A model generated the notes under the pieces. The model was not told where the DNA came from and made no database searches. It saw only the letters and a list, made by a program, of their open reading frames with translations. The position numbers and the translations under genes are program-made. A stretch of DNA of 64,000 nt from Epinephelus fuscoguttatus (taxonomy: Eukaryota > Chordata > Actinopteri > Perciformes > Serranidae). Below, piece by piece: positions 46,459-59,140 of the stretch (positions are counted from its first letter, which is position 1; each line of letters opens with the position of its first letter). The DNA is taken from contig NC_064772.1 of assembly GCF_011397635.1 (NCBI RefSeq), forward strand, positions 13,717,035 to 13,781,034, given 5' to 3'.

Positions 46459-48201
46459 TTTCAAAGCTACATCAAAGAATGCCTTAAATGACGGATTAAA
46501 AAGGGTTTTGTCAATGCATGAAAATGTTTGGGGGAAAAAATTGCACAGGGACTGCACTGTTTCACTGCTGTGGTGAGACATGATGAAATTTTTAATAGGT
46601 TTGTTTATACAGTCCCACATCCTTTTATTGTTAGTAAGTATACAGTATGTTCTAGTTGTTTTCCACCGACATCTCGGCTCAGTCACATTTTTACAAAAAT
46701 ACAATGCTGTAGTACTTTCCTGATTTCTATTGTGATGTGTATATTTATGTTGTTGACAAGTTCTCTGTAGAAGATCTGTACATTTCCTGGGTATGTTCGG
46801 AACCAAGTGTTGTTAATCAGTTTACATCTTTAAGTAAAAATATGTTTGGTCATGTCTTGAATCTTCCTCAAATCAAATCAGTTAAAATGTGACTTTTTTG
46901 GCTGTACATATATATATTTAATATTTTGTAATTATTGATCTTGATATTGATTTGCAGAGCAAATTTTAGGAACTGTGAACAAATAAAGCAGGCCTTCATG
47001 ATCCAAGTTGGAGCTGCTCCTGACACTCTTGCCAGAGTGTCTAAAATTGCAATGATGTAATGTTCATGAAAGAATATTTGTTAATAAACCAACCTTATCA
47101 AGCACACAGAGAAACTGGCAGCTGGTTTTATTGTGTCATGAAGAAACAAAAAATTAAAAACAACAACATGAGACATGTTGCAATGACAACATGAAATGCA
47201 CCAAATGTACCATTTCACAGATATATTTATATTTTTAATAGGCGCTGGTATAAAATCGCAGATGCAATACCAAATATCTGTACTATCAAAATTCCCCATA
47301 ATAGTTCTATAGCCAAATAATTTATTGACTGATAGGAGGAAGTGCTTAGTTGTGATTTGTATTTAGAGAAAAATAGAGCTATAAATACTTACATAAGATA
47401 TTAGAATATCTTTTTTTTTTTTTAAATTTATTTGCATGTATATCCTTATTGAAGCAATGTCCTTGTCCACACATGTAATAAATTAGTGGCTGAAACAGCA
47501 AAAGACTCAATAATTATTTCTGCAATTGAACATTTATGGGACATACCAGGATACTGTATCACATTTTGTTCCATCATCACCATGATAAAAGTGATAATCA
47601 ATCAGAATCAATGAGCCAGCAGTGATAACAACTGACCATGACCTATGAGAGATGAGTGAAAGTAAAACAGACAAATAAAAGATGATAGTATTATGCGGAC
47701 CGAACGCCGTGATAGATTTGAAAAATGACTTTAAAAATGGATGAAAATTGATAAACTAAGAATGCACTTACATTTACATTTATACAAATATTTACATGTA
47801 TTTACATAAATTATTAACTGTTAAAATCATTTAACAACAATAACTGTGTATTAAAGTGTAATTCTGACTGTTTTCATCATGAACATATTACACAAAACAG
47901 AATGAGTAAACCCAATACAAAACATCCATTCAAAATCAGGCATGTCTCCAAAAAAACATAAAAATTACAGTGTAAAACTGCAACACCAAAATGAACCAAA
48001 ACAATAACCAAAGCAAAGCATTTACAAAAAAAAAGAAAAGAAAAATACAGTATAAATATGTGGCATTAACACAGGTATGCTGTTGCATTGCAATGGCCAT
48101 CATCAGCCTTCTACTGAATCCAATTAGAAATGTTCAGCTAGTCCAGCATTACAATGCTCTGATAACTAATATTTACATTTCTGTATTTGCGTTTCTCATT
48201 T
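46459..48201. other. Converging 3' UTRs of the two PKS genes
   Basis: The stop codons face each other across 1.74 kb. PKS1 has AATAAA at 46,982-46,987 and 47,093-47,098. For PKS2 the minus-strand candidates are TTTATT near 47,127 and 47,331. The two transcripts may therefore end within a few hundred bases of each other or overlap. A 167-aa antisense ORF entering PKS1 is considered spurious. Confidence 0.5.
46982..46987 (+). terminator. Likely PKS1 poly(A) signal
   Basis: AATAAA about 525 bases after the stop, with a second AATAAA at 47,093. Confidence 0.5.
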
Positions 48202-51200
48202 TTACAATCTGGTAGAAACGACACTGATGTCTTCCACTGGAAGCGGCTCTGGGTTATCACTAAAACTTTCACCTTCATCTTCTTCACTCAGTATAGCTAC
48301 TACTGTTGATATCGTGGCATTGGGATCCAATAGTTTGACCAAAGGCACATTCACACCTCTCCCCTGAAAGATGAGATTCTGCAGGGTCATGGCCTGCATG
48401 GAGTCAATGCCTAAGGATAAAAGAGGCGATTCATCTTTCAGCTCACTTTCATCCATGCCGATGGTCTCAGAAAGCAGAGATATGACATAATCTTTTGGTG
48501 AGACAGATTTGGCTTGTTTAGTTTGAGAGTCTGTCTCTTTGGATTTTTGGAGAGCCTCGTCTACCAGTGCGAACAGGCGCTTGGTCAAGGCCACATTTTG
48601 AGAGAGGATGTTCTGGCTGATGTTTCTGAAGTGAAACCTGCAAACAGCCTGTTGGGGTTGATTGATCACAAGGCATTGCTCCAGACTTTTATAAATCTCA
48701 GCCACATCCAACACCATCATCCCCTTTGCCTCCAGAAACCGCTGGAAATGCTCCTTGTTCAAGAGGAGACCAATGTTTAGAGCTCCCCAGCTAATGGACT
48801 GCCCAGGCAGCCCGAGTTTGCGCCGATAATGACAGAACATGTCAAGGAATGTGTTGGCTGCTGCATAGTTTGTTTGTGATGCATTTCCCAGAAAAGCTGA
48901 GATGGAAGAGTAACACACAAAGTAATCCAACTGAAAGTGCTTTGTTGCATGGTGCAAATTCAGTACACCATTTACTTTGGGTTTAAAAACTTTCTCATAA
49001 AGAGATCTGTCAAGGGTCTCAATCAGCCCATCATGCAAGACAACTGCACTGTGAAACACTCCTCTGATTGGACAACCAGGGAATTTCTGGCCAATGACAC
49101 TGATGACCTTGTGCACACACTCAGACACTGATACGTCACACTCCATGGTAGAGATAAAGTTTCCACACTGTTTCTCCACATTGTGTATCTCTTGCTGCAC
49201 ATCTGGCGTGGGCTTGCTCCTGGAGAGTATGACGATGTACTCACCCCCTCTTTGTGAAATGAACTTGACGGTTTCAAAGCCCAGACCAGAAAGACCACCT
49301 GCCACTATGTACACTGCTCTCTTTCGGAAAAGCTGTTTTTTTGTTGGCAGCAATGGAATATCAGACAGTGTACTGCTGACACTTTTATCCAGAGCTACAA
49401 CAGCTAACTTCTTTGAGTTGAAGTATGATTGTGGTGTCTCTGAATCAAGGCTCTCAATGCTTTCAGATTTCACATTCTGAAAGGTAAAGCTCTCAATAGC
49501 AAATTTCCTGCTCAGGTTTAGGAACTTCAGCCAGTGGTAAATGTGTGGCCTTTGTGAACTCAAGAATCCCTTTTGCAAAATGAGTGGCATCTGAATTGTC
49601 TGCACGTGAACACTTTCCTTCACACTTTGGGACACATCCTGAGCAAGCAGGCACTGCATCTGAGATACACAGATGAAGACAACATGTTGGACACCTGGGA
49701 AGTTGCAAATTTTTGCAATCAGAGATTCATCAAATGGAGGCAGGACGACAAAAACATCCATTTGATTGACATTGACAAAAGAGCCATTGCACTGTGTGCC
49801 AACAACCACATTCCAACCTGACTTGTAAGAAGTGAGCGCCAAGACTTTCATCAGAGCAGAATCAGGCACAGATGATACAATTCCTAGATTATGTTTGGCT
49901 CTGGGCAAAACACGATGCAGGATTTCCCATGCTAGCACAAAGTAGGAAACACAGGGTGTTTTTTGAAGGAATGGGAACCGCTTGGTGCTGTAGCACACAT
50001 CCTCTGGTACGGTGATCTTGCTGGCTGCTACCACAGGGTAACAGGAAGCAACATGGTCTCCTACTTTCAGTTTCCTGACATCTTTTCCGACTGCTGTAAT
50101 AGTACCACTGAAATCAAGAGCCAGTAGCTTGTGTTTCTGTGATGAGTGTTTGTTCCAGTACATTGTCTGGCCAAATTTGAGATGTGAAGCACTGACAGGA
50201 AAGTAATCAGATGAATGAACACATATTCTTGTGGGCCGAATTTCAACTGATGTATCCCTGATTGGCTGGGCCTCCTCCTCAAAGAGGATGGCACTCAGTT
50301 GAGTCATCTTATGTGCATCAGCAGTCTGAAGGATGCAGGAGTCAGACATTGTAGTGGTAAAGCTGCCCTCTGAACTGGGACTGATTTCAGGTGTAGTACG
50401 GACGATGGAAGGTTTCAGAATCAGCCCGTCTTTTACCACCAACTCTGGGTAATTGCTGCAAGGATGCGATCTTAGGACCTCAGACAGAGCTGCAAGGTCC
50501 TCAGCAGAGGTAGAGCTTATGTCAATCAGCTGAAATGTAAGATCTGGTATTTCTGCAGCAAATGATCTTGTCATACCAGCGAGAGCAAAACCTGGACTTA
50601 TGTGGTCCACTGTGATGTCAGAGGAACGGTAGGTGACAGCTCTGATGTTGTTTGGGAAGCTAATTCGCTTCATCTCAAGGACAATTTGGCGGAAAACTTC
50701 ACACAAGTTTGCCAAATTCTGCAGGACAACTTCAGCGGCCAGTGAAGTGAGGTCCTCTTTGCCCCACAAAAATAAGACCTCATCAAAGTTTTTCTCAATA
50801 TCTGTTATGTTGAGATTTGCCAACTGAGAAGGAAACCCATGGCTCAAGATATCTTTTGCATGTGTGAAGGAAATGTATGTAGACTTTGAGTCCAGATATT
50901 GCTGTAGGCCTTTAGAAATCCCTATAGAGTCGCAGAAGACCAGGGCCTTAGGAGGAGGAACAGATGTGTCGCCTTCAGGGATGACACTAAAGGCATTATG
51001 GTAGAAATACTCCTCAACCACATGTGAGCGACTGCCAAGGTACTTGATGATCACATTCTTAACCTCAACCAACACTCTTCCCTCGTTATCTGCAAAGCAG
51101 CCACAAATCTCAAAGTGATCAACGCCCACATCAATTGCTCTCAGATAGACAACCATCTCATCATGCAAGGGTTCAAACACTGTCAAACTTCCTATTTTGG

Positions 51201-54200
51201 CAGGAAATCCTGGTCTACCAGCGAAAATGTGCTCTACTGTTACTGGCAGAAGCTGCATCAGATAATCCAGCACAACAGGATGAATGCAGTAGTCATGCAA
51301 CTGAGACCGCAGTTCTTCTGGAACTGTGACATTTGCAAAAGCCTCCTTGAGATCTTCTCCATAGTGCACATCTGCTTTATTCAGGAAGACATCTCCATAC
51401 TGAAAGCCTCCTTGAGAGAGATACCCATAGAACTCTTGAGAGCTTACTACAGATTTGCATCTTTTGAGGATGGAGCTTAGTGAGATGCACTGCTCCTCTA
51501 TGAGCCTCTCTTTCTTTGAAACCACTGTGCCTGACGCATACGTTGCAGACGGGGAGAGTACCATGAATTTAGTTTCCTTCTCTGTTTGTTCAACTTGCAC
51601 CTTCATTTCAGGGGAATGCTGGGTTAAAACAAATGGACTGTGAAAACTGACACTGAGCCGCAGTGAGCTGAGTGGTACTTTTGGTTTGGTGGTGGCCATG
51701 CATGCAGCTAAACCCAACTCAGCATAGAAGGCACCAGGGATGATGGGGATGTCATTGTGCTTGTGCTCTTTCAGATAGAAAGAAGAGTCAGACATCAGAT
51801 CACAGCTGAAAACATTGCTTTCACTTCCTGTTTGGCAGAGCACAGGGTGATTACTTGCTGTGCTTTTCTGTGCTGCCCCAATGATAACATCTCTGTCTGA
51901 GCAATCAAACTGGTATTTCGGAATAGGCAGTGGCGTCGTCTCATATCCTCTGTAGAAGGTGTTCCAATTTACATGGACACCCAGTTCAAACAGTTTAGAC
52001 ACAACAGACATTAACGTTTCCTGATCTTTCTCTGGCTGCACTGAGGCAAGAACAGGCGTGTCATTACCCAGAGATTCCATTATGTTTCTCTGAAGCGCCC
52101 TTCTTGGCCCTATCTCCACAAACACTGTGTTATTCTTGCCTTTAGTGGCTAACCTTACTGCCTGCTCAAAAGCTACTGGCTCACGAATGTTTCTAGCCCA
52201 GTATTCCCCTGTGCAGAATTCCCCCTCCTGGACCTCCTTGCCTGTCACTGTTGAGAACAACTCTGTGTCAAGATCATTCGCCTGTAGGGAGCCAATTGTC
52301 TCCTTGATTTCTGGCAGAATTGGGTCCATCATGTGGCTGTGGTAAGCAGCCGGGACATCCAGGACACGAAGGAACAGATTCTGACTGTTGGCTGAGGTGC
52401 TCAGCTCCTTATGGAAGCTCTCAATTGCATCTGCATCACCTGAGAGGGTGCAGGAGTGAGGGCTGTTGAAAGCAGCAAGGCAGATTCTACCAGAGTAACG
52501 AGGGAGAAGAGCAGTTACCTCTGATACAGCCATGTTGCTGATCACAAGCATCTTCCCCCCAGTGACTTTGCTCTGGAGAGTGCTGCGGAAATAGATGACC
52601 TTAACTGCATCCTCAAGAGACAAGAGGCCAGAACAGTGAGCGGCTGCAACCTCACCAACAGAGTGTCCGAGTATTGCATCAGGCTTGACACCCCAGTGTC
52701 TGAGAAGGGTGGTAATGCCAACTTGGATAGCAAAGAGGAGTGGCTGGACAACATGTGGATTGTTGAAGTCACTACCCTCAACCTCACTCTCAAGTGTGTC
52801 CAAGATGTTCCGCGTACTATGTCTTTGGAACAGTCGTGCAGTCTCTTCAATCTTATCCCTGAATACAGGCTCATGTTTTAGTAGCTGTTTGCACATGCCA
52901 TGGTAAGTGACACCATTTCCGCAAAAGACAAACACTAACCTTGAATCTGAGTAGGATGGGTGAATGTTTTTGCCTACAGTGGCACTTAACTTCTCTTTTA
53001 GATCAACTACAGATGAAACCATGATGGCCTTTCTGTATTTATGTTTTAGATGCGTCCTCCTACAAGCTGACGTGTACAGCAGTGAATCTAGATCAACTTT
53101 GTGTTCATCTTCTAGCTGTTTAATGGTGTCTTCCATCATCAGAGTAAGAGATTTTGGTGAATTTGCAGACATGACAAAATACCCTGCCTGTTTCCCATCA
53201 TTCTTTCTCTGAATGTGGGACTGTTTGTGCTGTTTGACAATGGCATGTGCATTTGTACCCCCAAAGCCAAAGTTGTTCACTCCTGCAATTCTTGCACGAG
53301 AGGAATCCCACTTTTCTGCTTTCTTAGGAACTTTAATGTTCAGGGCTTTGGCGTCAACACTGGCAGTCTCCTCAGAGTAGAAAACTGAAGGAACAATGGT
53401 CTCATGCTTCATCATTAAGAGAATCTTAATAAGTCCAGCCACTCCAGCTGCAGATTCTGTATGTCCAATGTTGCTCTTTACAGAGCCAATCCGCAGTGTC
53501 TCTGAACCTGGAGGTTTTGCTTTAGCGATGACATTTGAGATGCTTCCTGCCTCTGTTGGGTCTCCAACTGGGGTTCCAGTTCCATGTGCCTCTATGTACT
53601 GGACATCTGCAAGGTCAGACTCTGAGTAGATTCTGCGCAGGAGTTCCTCTTGTTGAGTCATGGATGGTTTGGTGATTGGAGTAACTGAGTGTCCATCTTG
53701 GTTGACGGCTGTTTTGCTGATTATGCCCCAGATATGGTCATGGTCTTGTATAGCCTGTAAAGCAACAACAAGACTAAAATGAAACGAGAGTATGATGTTT
53801 ATGACATTGTAACATGCATCATACTGATATACAATGGCACAGGAAGTGAATATTATGTGAATTAGTGAGAGAAGAATAACAGATATAACAGGAACTAGGA
53901 AGTTGCTGACTAATATAACATTTATGTAGCCTGGAAATCCATACCCAAATCTCGAAAGCATGCTTTTGAAAATATCACTGCAAGCAATTGGATAACACTA
54001 CGACCAATCAGAACAATACTTAGCGCTTAGCTACCAGGGGAGCTAACTGGTAGATTAGACTCTTGCCGTATCCGGTTGGCAAAACAACAAAAACGTCCTT
54101 CTTGCAAAGGGAAGATTCGAGCGCCGTCTCCTGTTCCTTTTTTTTAGAGAAAAAGCCAAGTCTAACTTGTTTATTGTAGCGGCTAAAGCCGTTTCAAACA

Positions 54201-57200
54201 ACTGGTGTTCATCCGTAGCCATCTTGCAATGTTTACTGACTGATTCCGGACAGCGTCGCAGCACTGTTGTCATCTGTTTAGCTCGCCTCTGGTCTGCCTA
54301 TATCAGATACACTGATGTGATTGGTACAGCTCAGCTCCAACGGCATAGGTAATGAGCATCATTACTGATTGCCAGAGTGACACGCTGAGCAAATTCAAAT
54401 TGTGCTCTCGCGAGAAATTTCCAGGGTAACATTTATGGGTATTATGCGCACTTTAAAAGAAATAAATTGCTTAATAATAGTAAGTCAATCAGGTTATTAA
54501 TTGATGTTTCTCTAATATCTGCTATGGGTGCTTGTTAATAAAAGGAAAAAATGTGCTGCACTTTTATAACTCTAAATATTCTGACCTTTTTCAGAGGCTT
54601 CAGGAGAACGACCCCGCAGCCCTCCCCTCTGCCATAACCATCTGCTCTGTTGGAGAAAGGTTTGCTGGTCCCTTCAGGTGAGATCATCTTGGCCTTGCTG
54701 AGAGCAACAAACACCCTTGGCTCTATGATACAGTTGACTCCTCCACAAACAGCCATGTCACAATCACCTGATAAGATAAAACACGTTTCATAATATCTTA
54801 CAACATATCTGAATGTCCATTTAACATGTATCTTTGTATTTAAAACCACAGTGCTGTGGCATAGCTTTTTCATTAGAGTCACCATAAAGGTTGCACTGAA
54901 AGAGTCATTGACCTTATTTGGACATACTGCACAGACCTTGTTTAATGGACTGACAGGCAAGATGAAGAGCCACGAGAGACGATGAGCAGGCACAGTCTAT
55001 GGACAGTGAGGGCCCAGTGAAGTTGAAGATGTAGGAGACTCTGTTTGCTGCAATACTCATTGCAAGGCCTGTGCCGGTCCAGTGGTTGATCACACTTGGA
55101 TGCACGTGTGCAGCATTTGTCTCATAATCTCTGTTCATTAAACCTACAATAAAAGCAACATAAAAACTGGTTGGAGCACAGAACCAACCATGTAGGCAGA
55201 AAGAATGGTGGCATTGTACACTTCTGAAAACCAGGGATACATCACCATTGCATGTTATTATGTAGCCCATACGATGAACTTTACATTTCAACAAGGCTGA
55301 GGTTAACATGTGGTTAGGTTTAGGCACAAAAACCACTTGGTCATATTCTAGCTTAAAAAAAGCGATGGGTCTCTACAAACATCCACGTATTACCTAAGAA
55401 GGCACTGGAAACACAGGAATGAGTTGCTAAATCACAACCCGTTTTGTTGCCTGTTGTTCTCGAACAGTGGTCTGTAGTGCAGCTTGGCAGGCATTTCACT
55501 CTAGTGACACACCATCCACCATCACGTCCACCTTCCAAGGGCAGTCAGCTCACACACTTCATCACTTTAGAAATATTATGATACGTATGAAACATGCAAA
55601 TGATTCATGTTCGTGGTTTGCAGATAAGTACAATGCCAACATTTTCTTCTGGTTACTGGGCTGACATATTGCAATGATTAATGCATGGAGCTCTTTAAGA
55701 GAGTTCAATAATTCAAGGAACAGCAAGAAAAATGTGACGGTAAATTACACAAAGCACATAAAAAAGCCTGTCACTTACAACATGCTTTTACTGACTTACC
55801 AAAAAACACTCCTGTCCTGGTCCCACTAGCCTTCTCCATAGGAATTCCAGCATTCTCCAGCGCCCTGTAGACACACTGAAGGAGCTGTTTTTGTTGAGGG
55901 TCCATTTGTTCCACTTCACTGTCACTGATGCCGAAAAACTTGTGGTCAAATTCATTGAACCTGAAAGCATTCAAAAACACTAGATCAAATTCAATGACTG
56001 AGAAATGGATCATAATCTAATACTGTACCGGCCCAAAGTGAAATTACTGGTGATGACCATAGTTTAAAATGAGAAAATCAGAAGTGCTGCACGCATGAAA
56101 TGCACACACCTGTTTTCTTTTACCCATTGGAAATGTATAGTTAGAGGCCTAAACTATAAGCTGGTACAAATACAGCCCAGTCACCAGAATAAAATATTGG
56201 CATTGTACTTTCTGCAAACCACTGCTATGTTTGTACTAGCAGTAAATGTACCTTTGTACGTATATTTGTAAGTTTCAGACTTGTGATGTAGTTCAGATAA
56301 CATGTTTATGAGCTGAGTTTCTCATCAGGAGGAGGAGGAGATGGTGGATGGCTTGACACCTAGATGAGACGGCTGCCAAGCAGCAGATAGCGGCAGACCA
56401 ATGTTCAAAACCAACAAAGTTTTTTAACGAGAGTTTGGAACATTTCCAGCCGTGTTTACAGTGACCAAACCAGGTATTTTAAGGCAAAACATGATCTTCT
56501 CCTAACCCTCACCAAATGGTTTTTGTGCTTATGCCTAACCACGTTAATAACAGCATTGTCACAGCATGTGATTCAAAATAGAATGTAAAGTTTGTGAACA
56601 ACATGTGATATTACAAATGCAACATATCTGTCAACATTTATTCTGGCAACTGGGTTGACAAACAGTATGTAAAGAACTTTTTATTAACAGTGGAAAAAGA
56701 CAAGTCTATAAGACTATCTCCCTCCACATATTCACAAGACACACAAGTAGTGACATCTAAATAGGTTACATGATAAGGTTCAAAAAGCATACCCTTCAAT
56801 GAGAGCAGCGTTGGCTGTCCGGGATTTACCCGCTTTATTGTCATCTGGGTCATACCAGCTGGCCAAATCAAATCTCTCCTTTGGAATCGGTACAGAACAG
56901 TTTCTCCCATCCACCAGAACCCTCCAGAAATTGTCAAGCCCTTCTCCTGTTTGAAAAGATATAACACTTAAAAGCCCAATTGTGGTTCTGTAAACTGTAG
57001 TAGGCAGATTAGGAGACAAATGGCCACCATCCAAGTGTTTTGCATGATTCCCCTGATTTGCAAATACAAAAGATTTGTAATAAGCCTAAACTGAATAAAA
57101 TAAAATGACAACCAAACACCCTTTTATTAATTTTGCCAACCCTGATGGTCATTAAAAGATTGTTTATCTCAGGTGAACACATTTTAATCTGTTAATTTCA

Positions 57201-57422
57201 TTTCTGATCTAGTAATGTTAAAATTATGCAATTTCTAAGGTTTTGGTCGTTTATTCTAAAGTACATTGTGGGAGACAGAAAAAAAGCTTTAACTGGCAGA
57301 TTTGTTGATAAAATAATAAACATATAAGAAAACACAACTAAGTTACCAAATTTAAATAGCTTACCGCCTGGGAAATTGCAGCCGATGCCGACCACTGCAA
57401 TACTGTCTTCAACTTCTTTCAT
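48202..57422 (-). CDS. Animal type I polyketide synthase, copy 2
   Basis: This is a paralogue of copy 1 in inverted orientation. Coding exons in transcript order are 57422-57365, 56946-56793, 55960-55800, 55143-54937, 54767-54586 and 53754-48202, giving 2,104 aa. Domains and motifs: KS (CACSSS Cys177, HGTGTP, NIGHTE), AT (GHSVGE Ser619, YHSHMMDP), DH ([10 protein letters not shown] His918, LDYLMQ Asp1084), pseudoKR, ER-like with SSVPDSA (near 1546) in place of the Gly loop, KR (AGGLSGLG from 1739, Tyr1884 in NYAAAN) and ACP (Ser2039 in LGIDSM) with an acidic tail. There is no thioesterase. The DH motif has Asp922 where HxxxGxxxxP has Gly. The exon 4 donor is a weak GTCTGT. The ATG follows a TTTCTTTCTCAG acceptor at 57,442, so a noncoding leader exon lies upstream. 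Intron 5 contains a DNA transposon. Confidence 0.93.
53927..54426 (-). mobile_element. Helicase-fragment-bearing DNA transposon, copy B (in PKS2 intron 5)
   Basis: It has 11-bp direct repeats TAACATTTATG at 53,916-53,926 and 54,427-54,437. The ends are TAGCCTGGAAATCC and the inverted CCCTGGAAATTTC, as in copy A at 22,983. The minus strand reads [20 protein letters not shown], then shifts frame relative to copy A before the Walker A region, so this helicase fragment is decayed. It is about 500 bp. Confidence 0.8.
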
Positions 57423-57441
57423 TCTGACTAACAGAACATCA

Positions 57442-58280
57442 CTGAGAAAGAAAATCAAAAATCTTTACTGTACCATCATGTCAACATCACTCTTTCTTCC
57501 TGGCAACATCACATCCAGAGAAAAATGTGTTGAGCATTTGCTTAACGTGTGTAATTAGTCCAGTTGTGTCATGCAACGGTGCGTCCTTACATCCATTCTG
57601 TTTGCCTTTTCCCTCAGTGATAGTATCACTCTTGGACGTGCGCTTGATTCTTATAGCCAGCTTCTCTTGTTTATTAAACATTAATGATTGATTGTATACG
57701 TGGCCATGGAGATGAAGGACTTCAGTGCACACATTTATGGCGCCTCGCAAATGATTAGACCGAGTTTAATGAGTAAATCAATATGATCCAACGACTGGGT
57801 GACTCTAGGTCTTGGTTCGTTGAAGCTTAGTACAGTTATGCCATAATTAACAATCAACCAGTCAATCAAGGAAATCAACTTTAAAATATGGGTAAAACTT
57901 CATTTTAAATCATAATCTACCACATTTTAAGAAATACGAAATTAGTTTTAATGACTCAACAATATTATCATAACCCCAATACAATGCATACAACATGTTA
58001 AATTACAGTGTCCTTAGATTACCTGTCATTAGCCTTATGTTTTGATGAAATACGTTGAGTTCAAGGTACATGTTGAAAGGTGCGCACAAACAAACTCTCA
58101 TTTTCAGATGTCTTTACAACATCCAACTGATCCTCTGTCTCTTGTCACACTCAACGCAATGATGTCCATATATCACTTTGGATACACTATGCAACAAATA
58201 ATTACTTAAAATATCAGAGGAATCAGCAAAGACCTTTTATAAACACACAAAGAAAATATTATAAAGTTTTCACAAACACT
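57442..58280. promoter_or_regulatory. PKS2 upstream region
   Basis: A spliced leader is expected because a strong acceptor lies at 57,442-57,443 on the minus strand. At 58,235-58,243 the minus strand reads TTTATAAAA, a TATA-like box for a start near 58,205. The leader exon's donor was not identified with confidence. Confidence 0.35.
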
Positions 58281-58289
58281 GTATGCTAC

Positions 58290-58735
58290 AGAAGTTGTCC
58301 GTCCATCAATATTCATCCGCTTATCAGGAGCAGCAGGCCAAGCAAAACGCCCCAGACGTCCCTCTCCCCAGCAATGCTTTCCAGCTCCTCCTAGGGGACC
58401 CCAAGATGTTCCCAGGCCAGATGAGATATGTAGTCCTTTCAGCGTGTTCTGGGTCTGCCTCGGGGCCTTCTACAGTGAGAGGTGCCCAGAACACCTCTGA
58501 CGGGGGGTGCCCAGGAGGAATCCTGATCAGATGCCCGAACCACCTCAACTGACCCCTTTTGACACGAAGGAGCAGTGGCTCTACTCCGAGCTCCCTCCGG
58601 ATATCCGAGCTCCTTACCCTATCTCTAAGGCTGAGCCTCGCTCTCCATTCTACCCTCACTCGTGAACAAGACCCCAAGATACTTGAACTCCCTTGCTCGA
58701 GGCTGTAACTCTCTCCCAACCATACAGAACTTGTA
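58290..58735 (-). mobile_element. LINE 3' fragment
   Basis: On the minus strand a 131-aa ORF has SSDIRRELGVEPLLLRVKRG then QLRWFGHLIRIPPGHPPSEV, the familiar end of a fish non-LTR retrotransposon ORF2 (xxRWFGHxxRMPPGRxP). It is followed by a tail rich in GATGAATATTGATGGAC, like the GGATGGATGGA tails of fish LINEs. The copy is 5'-truncated and its final part is divergent. The clade is not assigned. Confidence 0.75.
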
Positions 58736-58894
58736 ATGTCCGCAAAGGTAGCATACTGTGTTTGCTTTAGTTATGGCCCAAACATGGGCGAATTATGAGA
58801 CTGTGGGCTCCTGGGCACAGATATGCAAAGGGCCCCACCCACTCTGCCACATGGGAGCAAAACGCATAGTCTGTGGTTATTAAGTATCTCTTAA

Positions 58895-59140
58895 TGGTTG
58901 TTTTTGTGTCGTTTTGTAGTCATTTGGGTCTTACCGAGAGATTTTTGTGTCTTTTTGGGGTAATTTTGTGTTTCTGTAGGTAATTTTGTGTCTTTTTTGG
59001 TTGCTTTGTGACACTTTGTAGTCATTTTGTGTCTCCTTGTGGTTGTTTTACTCATTTTTGGAGTTACTTGTGTCTCTTTGCATTTTCTTTGCATCTTTTT
59101 GTGGTCTTTTTGTGTCTTTTTATGGGCATTTTGGGCATCT
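58895..59140. repeat. Minisatellite of TTTTGTGTCTTTTTGTGGT units
   Basis: About ten imperfect units of roughly 20-24 bases with core TTTTGTGTCTTTTTG and GTGGTCATTTTG variants. Open frames on either strand are by-products of the repeat. Confidence 0.75.

Noticed and set aside
46303-46806. 167-aa minus-strand ORF overlapping the PKS1 3' end
   Set aside because: It is antisense to the conserved ACP coding region, shows no recognisable domain, and has no splice or promoter support.
48514-53629. Many plus-strand ORFs of 60-130 aa across PKS2
   Set aside because: They are antisense to one continuous conserved coding exon.
39131-57422. Bacterial contamination or recent horizontal transfer of the PKS genes
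   Set aside because: Both copies have five spliceosomal introns at matching positions, transposons in the introns and vertebrate-style poly(A) signals, and they sit beside conserved vertebrate genes.
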